58,235 nucleotides of DNA from contig JAIQEV010000023.1 in assembly GCA_020073585.1 (NCBI GenBank), forward strand, positions 1-58,235. The letters run 5' to 3'. The stretch is from Terriglobia bacterium (GTDB lineage: Bacteria; Acidobacteriota; Terriglobia; Acidiferrales; UBA7541). Of the stretch, positions 1-7,095 are shown piece by piece. Below the pieces are notes generated by a model. It saw nothing but the letters and a program-made list of their open reading frames with translations, was not told where the DNA came from and did no database searches. Numbering within the stretch: position 1 is the first letter of the stretch; every line of letters starts with the position of its first letter. A program made the translations under genes and the position numbers.

Positions 1-139
1 GCGACACCAGACAGCGAATGGACGAATGATTCTTGCCGAACGCGCGCCCGATCTCATGCAACGACTGTCCCGCCTTCCAACGGCACCACATGTCGCTCTT
101 CTGCACCGCAGAAAGCCCCGCCCGTTTCCCTTGGGCCAT
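1..139 (-). CDS. IS30-family transposase, 5' end only (runs off window)
   Basis: Reading leftward from the ATG at 139 gives about 46 residues beginning MAQGKRAGLSAVQKSDMWCR and continuing with GQSLHEIGRAFGKNH. This is the N-terminal helix-turn-helix that binds the inverted repeats in IS30-type transposases; the catalytic DDE domain would lie beyond the left edge. AAGGGTGG sits a few bases upstream of the ATG as a ribosome binding site. The gene is complete at its 5' end and cut only by the window. The family call rests on the N-terminal domain alone, so the exact IS cannot be named. Confidence 0.8.
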   Translation of the reverse strand, partial: MAQGKRAGLSAVQKSDMWCRWKAGQSLHEIGRAFGKNHSSIRCLVS

Positions 140-205
140 AAACACCACCCTTGAAAGCAGCTTTATATCAGATGGTGTTGCGTTGACCCGTTGAGCCCGC
201 ACCCT
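1..205 (-). mobile_element. Right end of an IS30-like insertion sequence (boundary approximate)
   Basis: The transposase start lies at 139. Further out, the minus strand carries GGTCAACGCAACACC near 175-190, which resembles IS30-family terminal repeats as I recall them. The neighbouring 550-aa gene ends inside this stretch, with an unnatural GSTGQRNTI tail. The outer boundary (somewhere about 185-205) and the target duplication cannot be fixed because the other IS end is outside the window. Confidence 0.5.
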
Positions 206-1820
206 TATCGGACAGTTGGCAGGCGTAACCATTGGCGGCCGCAATAAATGAGACGGCGGTGAATGTATCGAAGAGCCTGATCTCCGGATTCTGAAGATTT
301 GCGTTAATGTCGTCGCCGATTATCAGGAGGGAACCTGGGCAAGCGTAGGCGAGCGCTTGTTGTGACACGCGGATGTCGTGGGTACCCGAAGGTTGGGGCG
401 GAACTACGAGATTCTCCGCTATGTGAGGGATGGTTGGTACCGCTCGGCTGCGGGCGATGACTTCCGCAACCCATCGGTGTTTAGTGGCACTCAGTTTGGA
501 GAAACCGTTGGGTCTCGGGCTTCGAATTGCGCCCACGGACCTATCCCCCAGGAATGGGTATATTTCCGGGTGGTTTGGCGAATCGATGCAGTAGGGGATA
601 AGTGCAGCAGTTGGCTCTGTCACTACGTCTATCGGTGCAACCGCATTAAGTCTTTCACCATTCAATCCATAGGCGGTATGTATTTTTAGAACCTCAAATA
701 TTTCCAAGATGCGCTCAGTTCCCATGGATAGACTGCATACCTTGACTCCAGTACCACGGCGAACACTGTGCGGCGCAGCGTATAGTACAGAGAAAACGCA
801 AGACCTTAGCGGAGTGTCCCTCTTTGATTGAAGCGCATCTATCCAGGGCGAAGGTAGCCAAGCTGCCCGATGACCGATACGAGGCAGACAATATGACAAA
901 CAAAAATCGCTAATGGAATCGCCAAGGACAAGAGCGAAACGATTGGCGAAATCTCGGGGCGAGAGAGGGGAGCCATATAGTCCGATGCAAGACATCGAAA
1001 TATCGAACGGAGTTGGTCGCGCTTGGTCTGGTGGCGTAAACCCGGGTTTGCCGCCAAGAATTTCGTTGATTTTCAGGGACGCGGGGGCGAGTGGACCACC
1101 TACAATCCAGCTAGCAAAGCCACCCAACTCTTCCGCCGATACGCGAATCGTCTCCTCATTCAGGGACAGGCTGCGGAGTTGCTCAGAGAGCGCTTTGGGG
1201 TACACACCCGTGTGAGCTGTCCACCATACTGCATCGATTTCCGGAGGCACCTCGAAAGATACAAAGGATTGGGGATGATCGACACAGGGAAGAACGTCGA
1301 GGATACTGGTCAGTGGGTGGGGCACGTAGCTGTTGCTGCTTGCTGGCTCGAAATGCTTCTGGAAATGGAAAGGAACGAGCCGATCTGCAATCTGGGAGCA
1401 AAGATCGGTGCCGAGATGAAAGCTATCAGCCCAGGCTTCCTGTAGTTCGCTATCGATTCGTTCTCTTTCGACCTCAAGTGTGGGGAATCCACTCTCATAA
1501 CGCCCAATTTGTTGTTGGAGTCGCGCTGCATATTCTTCGGTATGAGAAGCTTTAATGTCAGCCCCGGTCTTCTTATAAAAATAGACGTAGTCTGGTGAAA
1601 ACCTCTCAAGGATCGCCCAGAAGACCGAATCAATCGTTGAACCGTCGGTTGGGACAATGATGCTGTGCTTGCCGCCCCAGATGGAACTCAGGAATTCGAT
1701 AATTCGCAGCGCTGTATGATGCCAGTCGATATCCGAGGAATCTATCAGAACGGCGACTCGTGCCGGTCGCGCTCGACTCTCGAGTGTCTCGTAATGCAAT
1801 TGCGGATCGCCGGTGTGCAT
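168..1820 (-). CDS. Unrecognised 550-aa protein, probably truncated at its C terminus by the IS
   Basis: I do not recognise the family. The N terminus (residues 20-75) reads like an alpha/beta nucleotide-binding-type fold: AVLIDSSDIDWHHTAL, then IIVPTDGSTIDS and FSPDYVYFY. There is no signal peptide or membrane segment, so it should be cytoplasmic. The last residues, GSTGQRNTI, are encoded in what looks like the IS30 end, so the original C terminus is probably lost. Base composition is visibly lower in GC (about half by eye) than the neighbouring trp genes, and codon use is not the GCG/CTG-rich style of the rest. That fits an acquired accessory gene. The ATG at 1820 is the first in frame; the ribosome binding site is poor, so the start is uncertain. 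Confidence 0.6.
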   Translation of the reverse strand: MHTGDPQLHYETLESRARPARVAVLIDSSDIDWHHTALRIIEFLSSIWGGKHSIIVPTDGSTIDSVFWAILERFSPDYVYFYKKTGADIKASHTEEYAARLQQQIGRYESGFPTLEVERERIDSELQEAWADSFHLGTDLCSQIADRLVPFHFQKHFEPASSNSYVPHPLTSILDVLPCVDHPQSFVSFEVPPEIDAVWWTAHTGVYPKALSEQLRSLSLNEETIRVSAEELGGFASWIVGGPLAPASLKINEILGGKPGFTPPDQARPTPFDISMSCIGLYGSPLSPRDFANRFALVLGDSISDFCLSYCLPRIGHRAAWLPSPWIDALQSKRDTPLRSCVFSVLYAAPHSVRRGTGVKVCSLSMGTERILEIFEVLKIHTAYGLNGERLNAVAPIDVVTEPTAALIPYCIDSPNHPEIYPFLGDRSVGAIRSPRPNGFSKLSATKHRWVAEVIARSRAVPTIPHIAENLVVPPQPSGTHDIRVSQQALAYACPGSLLIIGDDINANLQNPEIRLFDTFTAVSFIAAANGYACQLSDKGAGSTGQRNTI

Positions 1821-2228
1821 AACACCACATGGTACATCCGAGGCATGAATCTGTCCTCTGCGGACCGAAGAGTTGACGACTGGCGGGCAGTGGAAGTTCC
1901 TGTCTTCCGTTCAATTGGACGTATAGTCGGCTATTCCTAGATCTACTTCGAAATTGATCATGTCGGAATTCCGTCCAGATGACGGCGCACTCGAAAGTAA
2001 TCCAGTTGTCTGTATGACGCGCGCATCGGGAACTGACCCGCTACTCGGGAACACGGTTTCCGGCGGGCGGCAGCGCGGCGCGCCGGGCGGGGCTGCGGGG
2101 CGGGCGAGAGGAGGGGGAGAGGCGATTTTTTGCGGCGGCGGGACGATGATGCGGCGCAGGCGCTGCGGCTTTGTGCGGCGGGGGCGGCGCTGGGATAGTA
2201 TGAAAGAGGGCAGGATTCGGGCGCGCTT
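1821..2228. other. Gene-free gap at the accessory/core boundary
   Basis: The left half (to about 2040) has the lower GC of the 550-aa gene; the right half is strongly GC-rich like trpD. A short minus-strand reading frame ending NFEVDLGIADYTSN at 1911 has no convincing start. No promoter for trpD stands out. I see no RNA gene. Confidence 0.5.
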
Positions 2229-3251
2229 ATGCACAAGGAAATTCTGGAACGGGTGGAAGCGGGCGGGCATCTCGCGCGCGCGGAAGCCGCAGGGGCGATG
2301 GAGGAGCTGCTGGCCGGACGGGCCGGGCACGCGGAGATCGTGCGGCTGCTGGGAGCGCTGCGCGCGCGGCCGTACTGCGTGGAAGAGCTGACGGGGTTCG
2401 CCACGGCCATGCGGCGGCAGGCGCAGCCGGTCTTCGCGCCGGGGGAAGCGCGGCCGGAACACCTGGTGGACACTTGCGGGACGGGCGGGGACGGAGCGGG
2501 CACGTTCAACATCTCGACGGCGGCGGCGATGGTGGCCGCGGCGGCGGGCGCGCGGGTGGCCAAGCACGGCAACCGCAGTTCGGCGGGCAACAAGGGCAGC
2601 GGCTCGGCGGACGTGCTGGAGGCGCTGGGGGTGCGGCTGGATTTGCCGCTGGCGCGCGTGGGCGCGGCCATCCGGGAGATCGGCATCGGATTCATCTTCG
2701 CCCAGGCGGCGCATACCGCCATGCGCCATGCGGTGGCGGCGCGGCGGGAGCTGGGCGGGCGCACGGTGTTCAACCTGCTAGGGCCGCTGACGAATCCCGC
2801 GGGAGCGCCGGCGCAGGTTCTGGGAGTGTTCTCGGCGGAGGTGCTGGAGCTGATGGCGGGGACGCTGGTGGAGCTGGGAGTGGAGCGGGCGTTCGTGGTG
2901 CACGGGGCCGGAGGGCTGGACGAAATCGCGCTGGCGGGCGAGACGCAGGTCGCCGAAGTGCGGCACGGGAGCGTGCGGCGCTACACGGTGACCCCGGAAG
3001 AGTTCGGGGTGGCGCGGGCGGGGCAGGAAGCGATCCGCGGCGGGGATGCGGCGGAAAACGCCGCGCTGATCCGGCGCATCCTCGCAGGCGAAGCGGGCGC
3101 GCCGCGGGACATCGTGGTGAGCAACGCCGCGGCGGCGCTGGTGGCCGCGGGGGTTAGCGAGAATTTCCGCGCGGGGGCGCGGCGGGCGGAGCAAGCGATC
3201 GATAGCGGGGCGGCAGGGGAGAAGCTGCGGGAGTTGGTGGAGTACCGCTGA
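2229..3251 (+). CDS. trpD: Anthranilate phosphoribosyltransferase TrpD
   Basis: Transfers the phosphoribosyl group of PRPP to anthranilate, the second committed step of tryptophan synthesis, in the cytosol. The 340-aa length is normal. The glycine-rich PRPP loop DTCGTGGDG is at 81-89, and KHGNRSSAGNKGSGS at 112-126 is the second family signature, binding pyrophosphate and anthranilate. It stands alone on the plus strand, separated from trpE/trpG by a repeat-filled gap and two unrelated genes and from trpCFBA by about 29 kb. The start at 2229 fits the family N terminus (a helix beginning HKEILERV), although no strong Shine-Dalgarno is visible. Confidence 0.97.
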   Translation: MHKEILERVEAGGHLARAEAAGAMEELLAGRAGHAEIVRLLGALRARPYCVEELTGFATAMRRQAQPVFAPGEARPEHLVDTCGTGGDGAGTFNISTAAAMVAAAAGARVAKHGNRSSAGNKGSGSADVLEALGVRLDLPLARVGAAIREIGIGFIFAQAAHTAMRHAVAARRELGGRTVFNLLGPLTNPAGAPAQVLGVFSAEVLELMAGTLVELGVERAFVVHGAGGLDEIALAGETQVAEVRHGSVRRYTVTPEEFGVARAGQEAIRGGDAAENAALIRRILAGEAGAPRDIVVSNAAAALVAAGVSENFRAGARRAEQAIDSGAAGEKLRELVEYR

Positions 3252-3335
3252 AAGAATTGGCGAAGAAGGTGAGCGGCGGAAGAATTAGCCAGGATTTCTA
3301 GCGAGGTCGGGTGCGGGATGGAAAGAGAGAGAATA

Positions 3336-3370
3336 ACGCAGAGACGCAGAGGACGCAGAGGAGCGCAGGG
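3336..3370. repeat. ACGCAGAG low-complexity repeat
   Basis: Tandem near-copies of ACGCAGAGG (ACGCAGAG, ACGCAGAGG, ACGCAGAGG, AGCGCAG). A diverged relative (ACAGAGAGCGCAGAGGACAC) lies inside rlpA at 28339-28358. Confidence 0.7.
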
Positions 3371-3423
3371 GCGGTGGGGCAGGGGATGGGCGTTTCTGAC
3401 GCCAGAAGCGTGGCATAAAGGCG

Positions 3424-3466
3424 AAGAGAGATTCCTCACTCCGCGGACTCCGTTCGGAATGACGGC
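3424..3466. repeat. AGAGATTCCTC ... CGGAATGAC dispersed repeat, copy 1
   Basis: AGAGATTCCTCACT is followed after about 14 bases by TTCGGAATGACGG. The same two blocks in the same order occur at 33448-33505. Read on the other strand it is GTCATTCCG...GAGGAATCTC, a string I recall from intergenic repeats of many environmental genomes. Confidence 0.65.
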
Positions 3467-3512
3467 GTGTGGTTAGGCATCCGGTTAGCATTGAAAGCAG
3501 GATGCCGGGCCG

Positions 3513-3557
3513 GATGCCGGGCTCCCGACAGGGCCGGGATAAATTCCGCCCGGCATC
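3513..3557. repeat. Fold-back repeat with GGGATAAATTCCGC core, copy 1
   Basis: Perfect 10-bp outer inverted repeat, GATGCCGGGC (3513-3522) and GCCCGGCATC (3548-3557), around CTCCCGACAGGGCCGGGATAAATTCC. A relative at 22731-22773 keeps the GGGCTCCCG and GCCGGGATAAATTCCGC blocks but has different outer arms that still pair. Confidence 0.7.
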
Positions 3558-3591
3558 TACATAATCGGGAGAAAAAAAGTTTTTCGGCAGC

Positions 3592-3611
3592 GGGCGGAGC
3601 AAGCTCCGCCC
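3592..3611. repeat. GGGCGGAGC-AA-GCTCCGCCC palindrome
   Basis: Perfect 9-bp inverted repeat with a 2-base loop, followed by CCTACGGGGTGA. It lies just beyond the stop codon of the FecR-like gene (minus strand) and could act as a transcript-end hairpin, but no T-run follows. Confidence 0.6.
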
Positions 3612-3632
3612 CTACGGGGTGACTGATGCGGG

Positions 3633-4382
3633 TTAGGGGCGGTTGGGGCTTTCGAAAACTTCGTGGATGGCCCACCCGGTGGCCCAGGCGACGGGGATGA
3701 GAATGTAGAGTTTGTACTTGGCGCGGCTGCGCCCGGCGGCGCGCACCGGCAAGGGAGCCTGGTCGGCGGAAGGCAGGCCGGGAGCCGGATCGAGCACGGC
3801 GCGATACGTGGCGCCTTCCGGGATCACTTCGCTTTCGCCGTTGTAGCTGAGTTCCAGCGCGCCGCGGCGCACGACGACGTAAAACTCCTTGGGCCCCAGG
3901 ACGCTGACCTGCGCGACGGCCGGACGGCTGTCCACGGTGCGCAGCAGGGCGCCGTTGACAGCGATTTCGATTGCAGGCGTGGCCGCGGAGCGGTCAGTTG
4001 CAGGTGTGACCGCAGAGCGGTCAACTGCAGGTGTGACCGCAGAGCGGTCAACAGCAGGCGAGGCCGCAGGCGGCGCGGAGGAAACGCTCAGGGTGCCGCC
4101 AAGCAGAGTGGCCTGCAAGCCCTGTTCCGCGCGGCGCAGAGTGACCACGCTGTCCCCGCCGAGGTGAACCTGCGCGGCGCCGATGCGCAGACGCAAAGCG
4201 CCATCGGCATTGGTGCGGAACTGGTCGCCGTCGAAGACGGTGGCCCCGGCCGAGACTCCGCCGGAACCCAACTGGGCCCCCGTGGCCTGAAGGACCACAC
4301 CCATAGCGGCCGGGCGCGCCCTGAGGACCGGCGCACCCGCCAGCATGGCGGACAAGAGCAAGGACACGAGAGCCCTATTCAT
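3633..4382 (-). CDS. Secreted FecR-like domain protein with a C-terminal membrane helix
   Basis: A 249-aa protein with a signal peptide (residues 1-22, ending ALVSLLLSAMLAGAPVLRA) and a probable C-terminal membrane helix (about 226-242, LYILIPVAWATGWAIHEVF). The middle reads GDQFRTNADGALRLRIGAAQVHLGGDS, a FecR-type beta domain also seen in extracytoplasmic anchor proteins. Residues about 103-132 are three to four copies of a 9-aa unit, PAVDRSAVT, encoded by the 27-bp palindromic repeat. That insertion splits the domain: the second half resumes with EIAVNGALLRTVDSRPAVAQVSV. Role unknown; family members sense or scaffold at the envelope. It is divergent from the M20 peptidase gene, and both carry the repeat. 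Confidence 0.75.
   Translation of the reverse strand: MNRALVSLLLSAMLAGAPVLRARPAAMGVVLQATGAQLGSGGVSAGATVFDGDQFRTNADGALRLRIGAAQVHLGGDSVVTLRRAEQGLQATLLGGTLSVSSAPPAASPAVDRSAVTPAVDRSAVTPATDRSAATPAIEIAVNGALLRTVDSRPAVAQVSVLGPKEFYVVVRRGALELSYNGESEVIPEGATYRAVLDPAPGLPSADQAPLPVRAAGRSRAKYKLYILIPVAWATGWAIHEVFESPNRP
3973..4076. repeat. 27-bp tandem palindromic repeat array inside the FecR-like gene
   Basis: Cores GGCCGCGGAGCGGTC (3981), GACCGCAGAGCGGTC (4008) and GACCGCAGAGCGGTC (4035) are exactly 27 bp apart. A decayed fourth (GGCCGCAGGCGGC) starts at 4062. Each core is a 6-bp inverted repeat around 3 bases. Because 27 is a multiple of 3 the host frame is kept, giving a 9-aa protein repeat. Confidence 0.9.
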
Positions 4383-4671
4383 AACCTTTGTTGGGCTCCG
4401 ACGGGAAGCCCCCGCAGGAAAGAGTAGTCCGGGCCGGGAGGTTCGGAAGGCACTTCGTTAGCGCGATGTGCTCAATTTGTACCTTCTGTACCTGGAGACA
4501 GGGAGAGCTGCGGCGGGGGATTCCGGCGGCGGGAAGGAGTTTCCGGATGCGCCCGATTCGCCGCCTGGGGGTGAAAGGAATCCGCTAGAATCTCCGGGCA
4601 CGGCATTGCCGAAGGGATCACGCCGCGGGCGAAGCGGGAAGCGGAATTGCGAGCCGGCTCCGGGAGGAACG

Positions 4672-6279
4672 ATGAAACGCAGAACTTTGTTAAGCGTGAC
4701 CGCGAAGCGGTCGACTGTATTGGTGATCGCGAAGCGGTCAACATTGTTGCTGGCGGCTCTCTTGCCATTGCCCGCGCTGGGGCAGAAGGCGGTGGCGGTG
4801 GCGCCGGGGCAGGTGGCGCAGGAGGTGCGCGACTACCGCAAGAGCAACGAAGAGCGGATCGTGCGGGAGTTGCGGGAGTTTCTGGCGATCCCCAACACCG
4901 CCACGGACACGCCGAACATCCAGAAAAACGCGGCGCGGCTGATGGAAATGCTGGAGGCGCGGGGGATTGAGACGCATCCGCTGTCCATTGCGGGGCGCGG
5001 GCCGGTGATCTTCGGGAAGCTGACGACGCCGGAAGCGACGCGCACGGTGATCTTCTACGCGCACTACGACGGGCAGCCGGTGGATGCGGCGGCGTGGACG
5101 GACGGGAAGCCGTTCGAGCCGGCGCTGCGGACCAAGGCTATCGAGGCGGGCGGGAAGCGGATTCCCTTCCCGGAGGGCGCGGGGCCGGGAGCGGCGCACT
5201 ACAACGACGAGTGGCGGATCTATGCGCGGTCGGCGTCGGACGACAAGGCGCCGATCGTGGCGCTGCTGGCGGCGCTGGATGCGCTGCGGGCGAAGAGGAT
5301 CGCGCTGGGCGTGAACCTGAAGGTGGTGCTGGACGGCGAGGAGGAAGCGGGATCGCCGAACCTGGAGCGGACGCTGCAAGCGCATCGCAACCTGCTGGGG
5401 GGCGACGTGCTGCTGGTGGCCGACGGGCCGGTGGACGCGTCGGGGCTGCCGCTGATCGATTTCGGGAACCGCGGGGTGGTGGATGTGCAGGTGACGGTGT
5501 ACGGGCCGGCGCGGGCGCTGCACAGCGGGCACTACGGGAACTGGGCGCCGAATCCGGCGTTGCAGATGGCGCGGCTGCTGGCGTCCATGAAGGACGAGGA
5601 CGGGCGGGTGCGGGTGGAGGGCTTCTACGACGACGTGACGCCGCTGAGCGCGACGGAGAAGAAGGCCATCGAGGAGATGCCGGCGAACGACGCGGAGCTG
5701 ATGAAGGAACTGGAGTTCGCGGTGCCGGAGGGCGGCGGGAAGAAGCTCATGGAGCTGATCAGCGAGCCGTCGCTGAACATCCGCGGGCTGCGCAGCGCGT
5801 ATGTGGGGGCGGAATCGCAGAACGTGGTGCCGGAGAAGGCCGAGGCGTCGCTGGACCTGCGGCTGGTGAAGAATATCGAGCCGAAGGTTCAGTACGAGCG
5901 GCTGCTGGCGCACATCCGCAAGCAGGGGTACTACGTGACGGATCGCGAGCCGACGAAAGAGGAGCGGCTGAAGTATCCGCGGGTGGCAATGGTGACGAGC
6001 AGCGGGGGCTATGCGGCGACGCGCACGCCGATGGACACGGCGGTGGCGCGGAAGCTGACGGAGGTGGTGGAGGGCGCGGCGGGAAAAACGGTGAAGATGC
6101 CGACGTCGGGCGGGAGCGTACCGATGTACATCTTCGAGGAGCTGGGGCTGCCGGTGATCGGAGTGCCGATCGTGAACCACGACAACCGGCAGCACACGGC
6201 GGACGAGAATTTGCGGCTGGGGAATTTGTGGAGAGGGATGGAGATTTACGGGGCGGTGCTGGCGGGGCTGACGTGGTGA
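4672..6279 (+). CDS. Secreted M20-family metallopeptidase (dipeptidase-like)
   Basis: Zinc-dependent exopeptidase of the M20 family, 535 aa. Start at 4672 is chosen because GGGAGGAA lies just upstream and the protein then begins with a signal peptide (cleavage near ALG-QKA, residue 37). Metal and catalytic residues are visible: FYAHYDGQP (H131, D133), SASDDKAP (D190/D191) and LDGEEEAGS (E223-E225). The family lid domain follows at about 255-410. The signal peptide is odd: its basic part and much of its hydrophobic core are two copies of a 9-aa unit (VTAKRSTVL, VIAKRSTLL) encoded by the 27-bp palindromic repeat. The stop codon lies in a TGACTCGTGA tandem tract. Likely exported to the periplasm to cleave short peptides; substrate unknown. 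Confidence 0.88.
   Translation: MKRRTLLSVTAKRSTVLVIAKRSTLLLAALLPLPALGQKAVAVAPGQVAQEVRDYRKSNEERIVRELREFLAIPNTATDTPNIQKNAARLMEMLEARGIETHPLSIAGRGPVIFGKLTTPEATRTVIFYAHYDGQPVDAAAWTDGKPFEPALRTKAIEAGGKRIPFPEGAGPGAAHYNDEWRIYARSASDDKAPIVALLAALDALRAKRIALGVNLKVVLDGEEEAGSPNLERTLQAHRNLLGGDVLLVADGPVDASGLPLIDFGNRGVVDVQVTVYGPARALHSGHYGNWAPNPALQMARLLASMKDEDGRVRVEGFYDDVTPLSATEKKAIEEMPANDAELMKELEFAVPEGGGKKLMELISEPSLNIRGLRSAYVGAESQNVVPEKAEASLDLRLVKNIEPKVQYERLLAHIRKQGYYVTDREPTKEERLKYPRVAMVTSSGGYAATRTPMDTAVARKLTEVVEGAAGKTVKMPTSGGSVPMYIFEELGLPVIGVPIVNHDNRQHTADENLRLGNLWRGMEIYGAVLAGLTW
4695..4748. repeat. 27-bp palindromic repeat, two copies within a signal-peptide coding region
   Basis: Cores GACCGCGAAGCGGTC (4698-4712) and GATCGCGAAGCGGTC (4725-4739), spaced 27 bp. 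In the M20 frame they code for TAKRS and IAKRS followed by hydrophobic residues. Confidence 0.9.
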
Positions 6280-6349
6280 TTCGTGACTGGTGACTCGTGA
6301 TTCGTGACTCGTGATTCGTGACTCGTGACTGGTGACTCGTGACTGGTGG
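6275..6349. repeat. TGACTCGTGA/TGATTCGTGA stutter repeat
   Basis: About seven short units of the form TCGTGAYT or GGTGACT follow one another. The M20 stop codon TGA (6277-6279) is the first of these. Further degenerate TCAGT/ACAGTGAACTG repeats follow to about 6465. There is no gene between this tract and trpG. Confidence 0.75.
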
Positions 6350-6531
6350 AAGAACTCGCGTTGAGCGGGTGGCTGTGTTCCGGGCATCAGGCATCAGTAA
6401 TCAATTATCTGTTATCAGTCACTGACCACTGGGGGGAACGGTTGAACAGTGAACTGTTCTGCCGTTTTTTTTGTGCTGATGGACGGGCACGGCGATGGCG
6501 TGGCGCGGCGAAGAAGGGGTACGGCGGCAAG

Positions 6532-7095
6532 TTACAACGAGAGGAAATTTTTCAGGAGCTGCTTGCCGGATTCGGTGAGGACGGATTCGGGGTGGAACTG
6601 AACGCCCTCGATGGGGAATTTGCGGTGGCGGAGGCCCATGATGATGCCGTCCCGGGTTTCGGCGGAGATGTGCAGGACGCGGGGGAGGGATTTGCGCTCG
6701 ACGATGAGGGAATGGTAGCGGGTGGCGGTGAAGGGGCTGGGGAGATGGCGGAAGACGCCCTTGCCGTCGTGAAAGATCTCGCTGGTTTTGCCGTGGAAGA
6801 GCGCGGGGGCGCGGACGATCTTCGCGCCAAAAGCCGCGCCGATGGCCTGATGGCCCAGGCAGACGCCGAGAATGGGCAGCTTGCCGGCCAGGCGCTGGAT
6901 CAAGGGGATGGAGATGCCGGCCTGCTGCGGGGTGCAAGGGCCGGGGGAGATGACCACGCGCTCGGGGTTGAGGCGCTCGACTTGGTCGACGGTGATCTTG
7001 TCGTTGCGGCGGACGGCGACGTCGCAACCGAGCTCGCCGAGGTACTGGGCGAGGTTGTAGGTGAAGGAATCGTAGTTGTCGAGCAGCAGGATCAT
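6532..7095 (-). CDS. trpG: Anthranilate synthase glutamine amidotransferase subunit TrpG
   Basis: Class I glutamine amidotransferase, 187 aa, which frees ammonia from glutamine for TrpE; such subunits may also serve aminodeoxychorismate synthase (PabA). The nucleophile is C79 in GVCLGHQ; the other triad members are H168 and E170 in QFHPES. The oxyanion motif [11 protein letters not shown] is at 50-60. The ATG overlaps the trpE stop by 4 bp (ATGA), so the pair is translationally coupled and should be made in equal amounts. No separate pabA is seen in the window, so a dual role is possible but not shown. Confidence 0.95.
   Translation of the reverse strand: MILLLDNYDSFTYNLAQYLGELGCDVAVRRNDKITVDQVERLNPERVVISPGPCTPQQAGISIPLIQRLAGKLPILGVCLGHQAIGAAFGAKIVRAPALFHGKTSEIFHDGKGVFRHLPSPFTATRYHSLIVERKSLPRVLHISAETRDGIIMGLRHRKFPIEGVQFHPESVLTESGKQLLKNFLSL

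Larger units (their letters stand above)
3252..3632. other. Gap made of several dispersed repeat types
   Basis: Between convergent trpD and the FecR-like gene lie at least four unrelated repeat motifs in a row: a CGCAGAG tract, an AGAGATTCCTC/GGAATGAC element, a fold-back GATGCCGGGC element and a GGGCGGAGC palindrome. Open frames crossing this gap are repeat artefacts with no protein character. No gene or clear terminator is seen apart from the hairpins of these repeats. Confidence 0.7.

Noticed and set aside
1911-2060. Short minus-strand frame ending NFEVDLGIADYTSN upstream of the 550-aa gene
   Set aside because: No start codon with a ribosome binding site and no recognisable sequence; likely chance in the boundary region.
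3981-4075. The 27-bp repeats as a CRISPR array
   Set aside because: Repeats are too short and palindromic, the between-repeat segments are 12 bp and similar to each other, and no cas gene is present.
3824-4167. Long opposite-strand frames across the 27-bp array of the FecR-like gene
   Set aside because: They arise because a 27-bp palindromic repeat stays open in several frames; no protein character.
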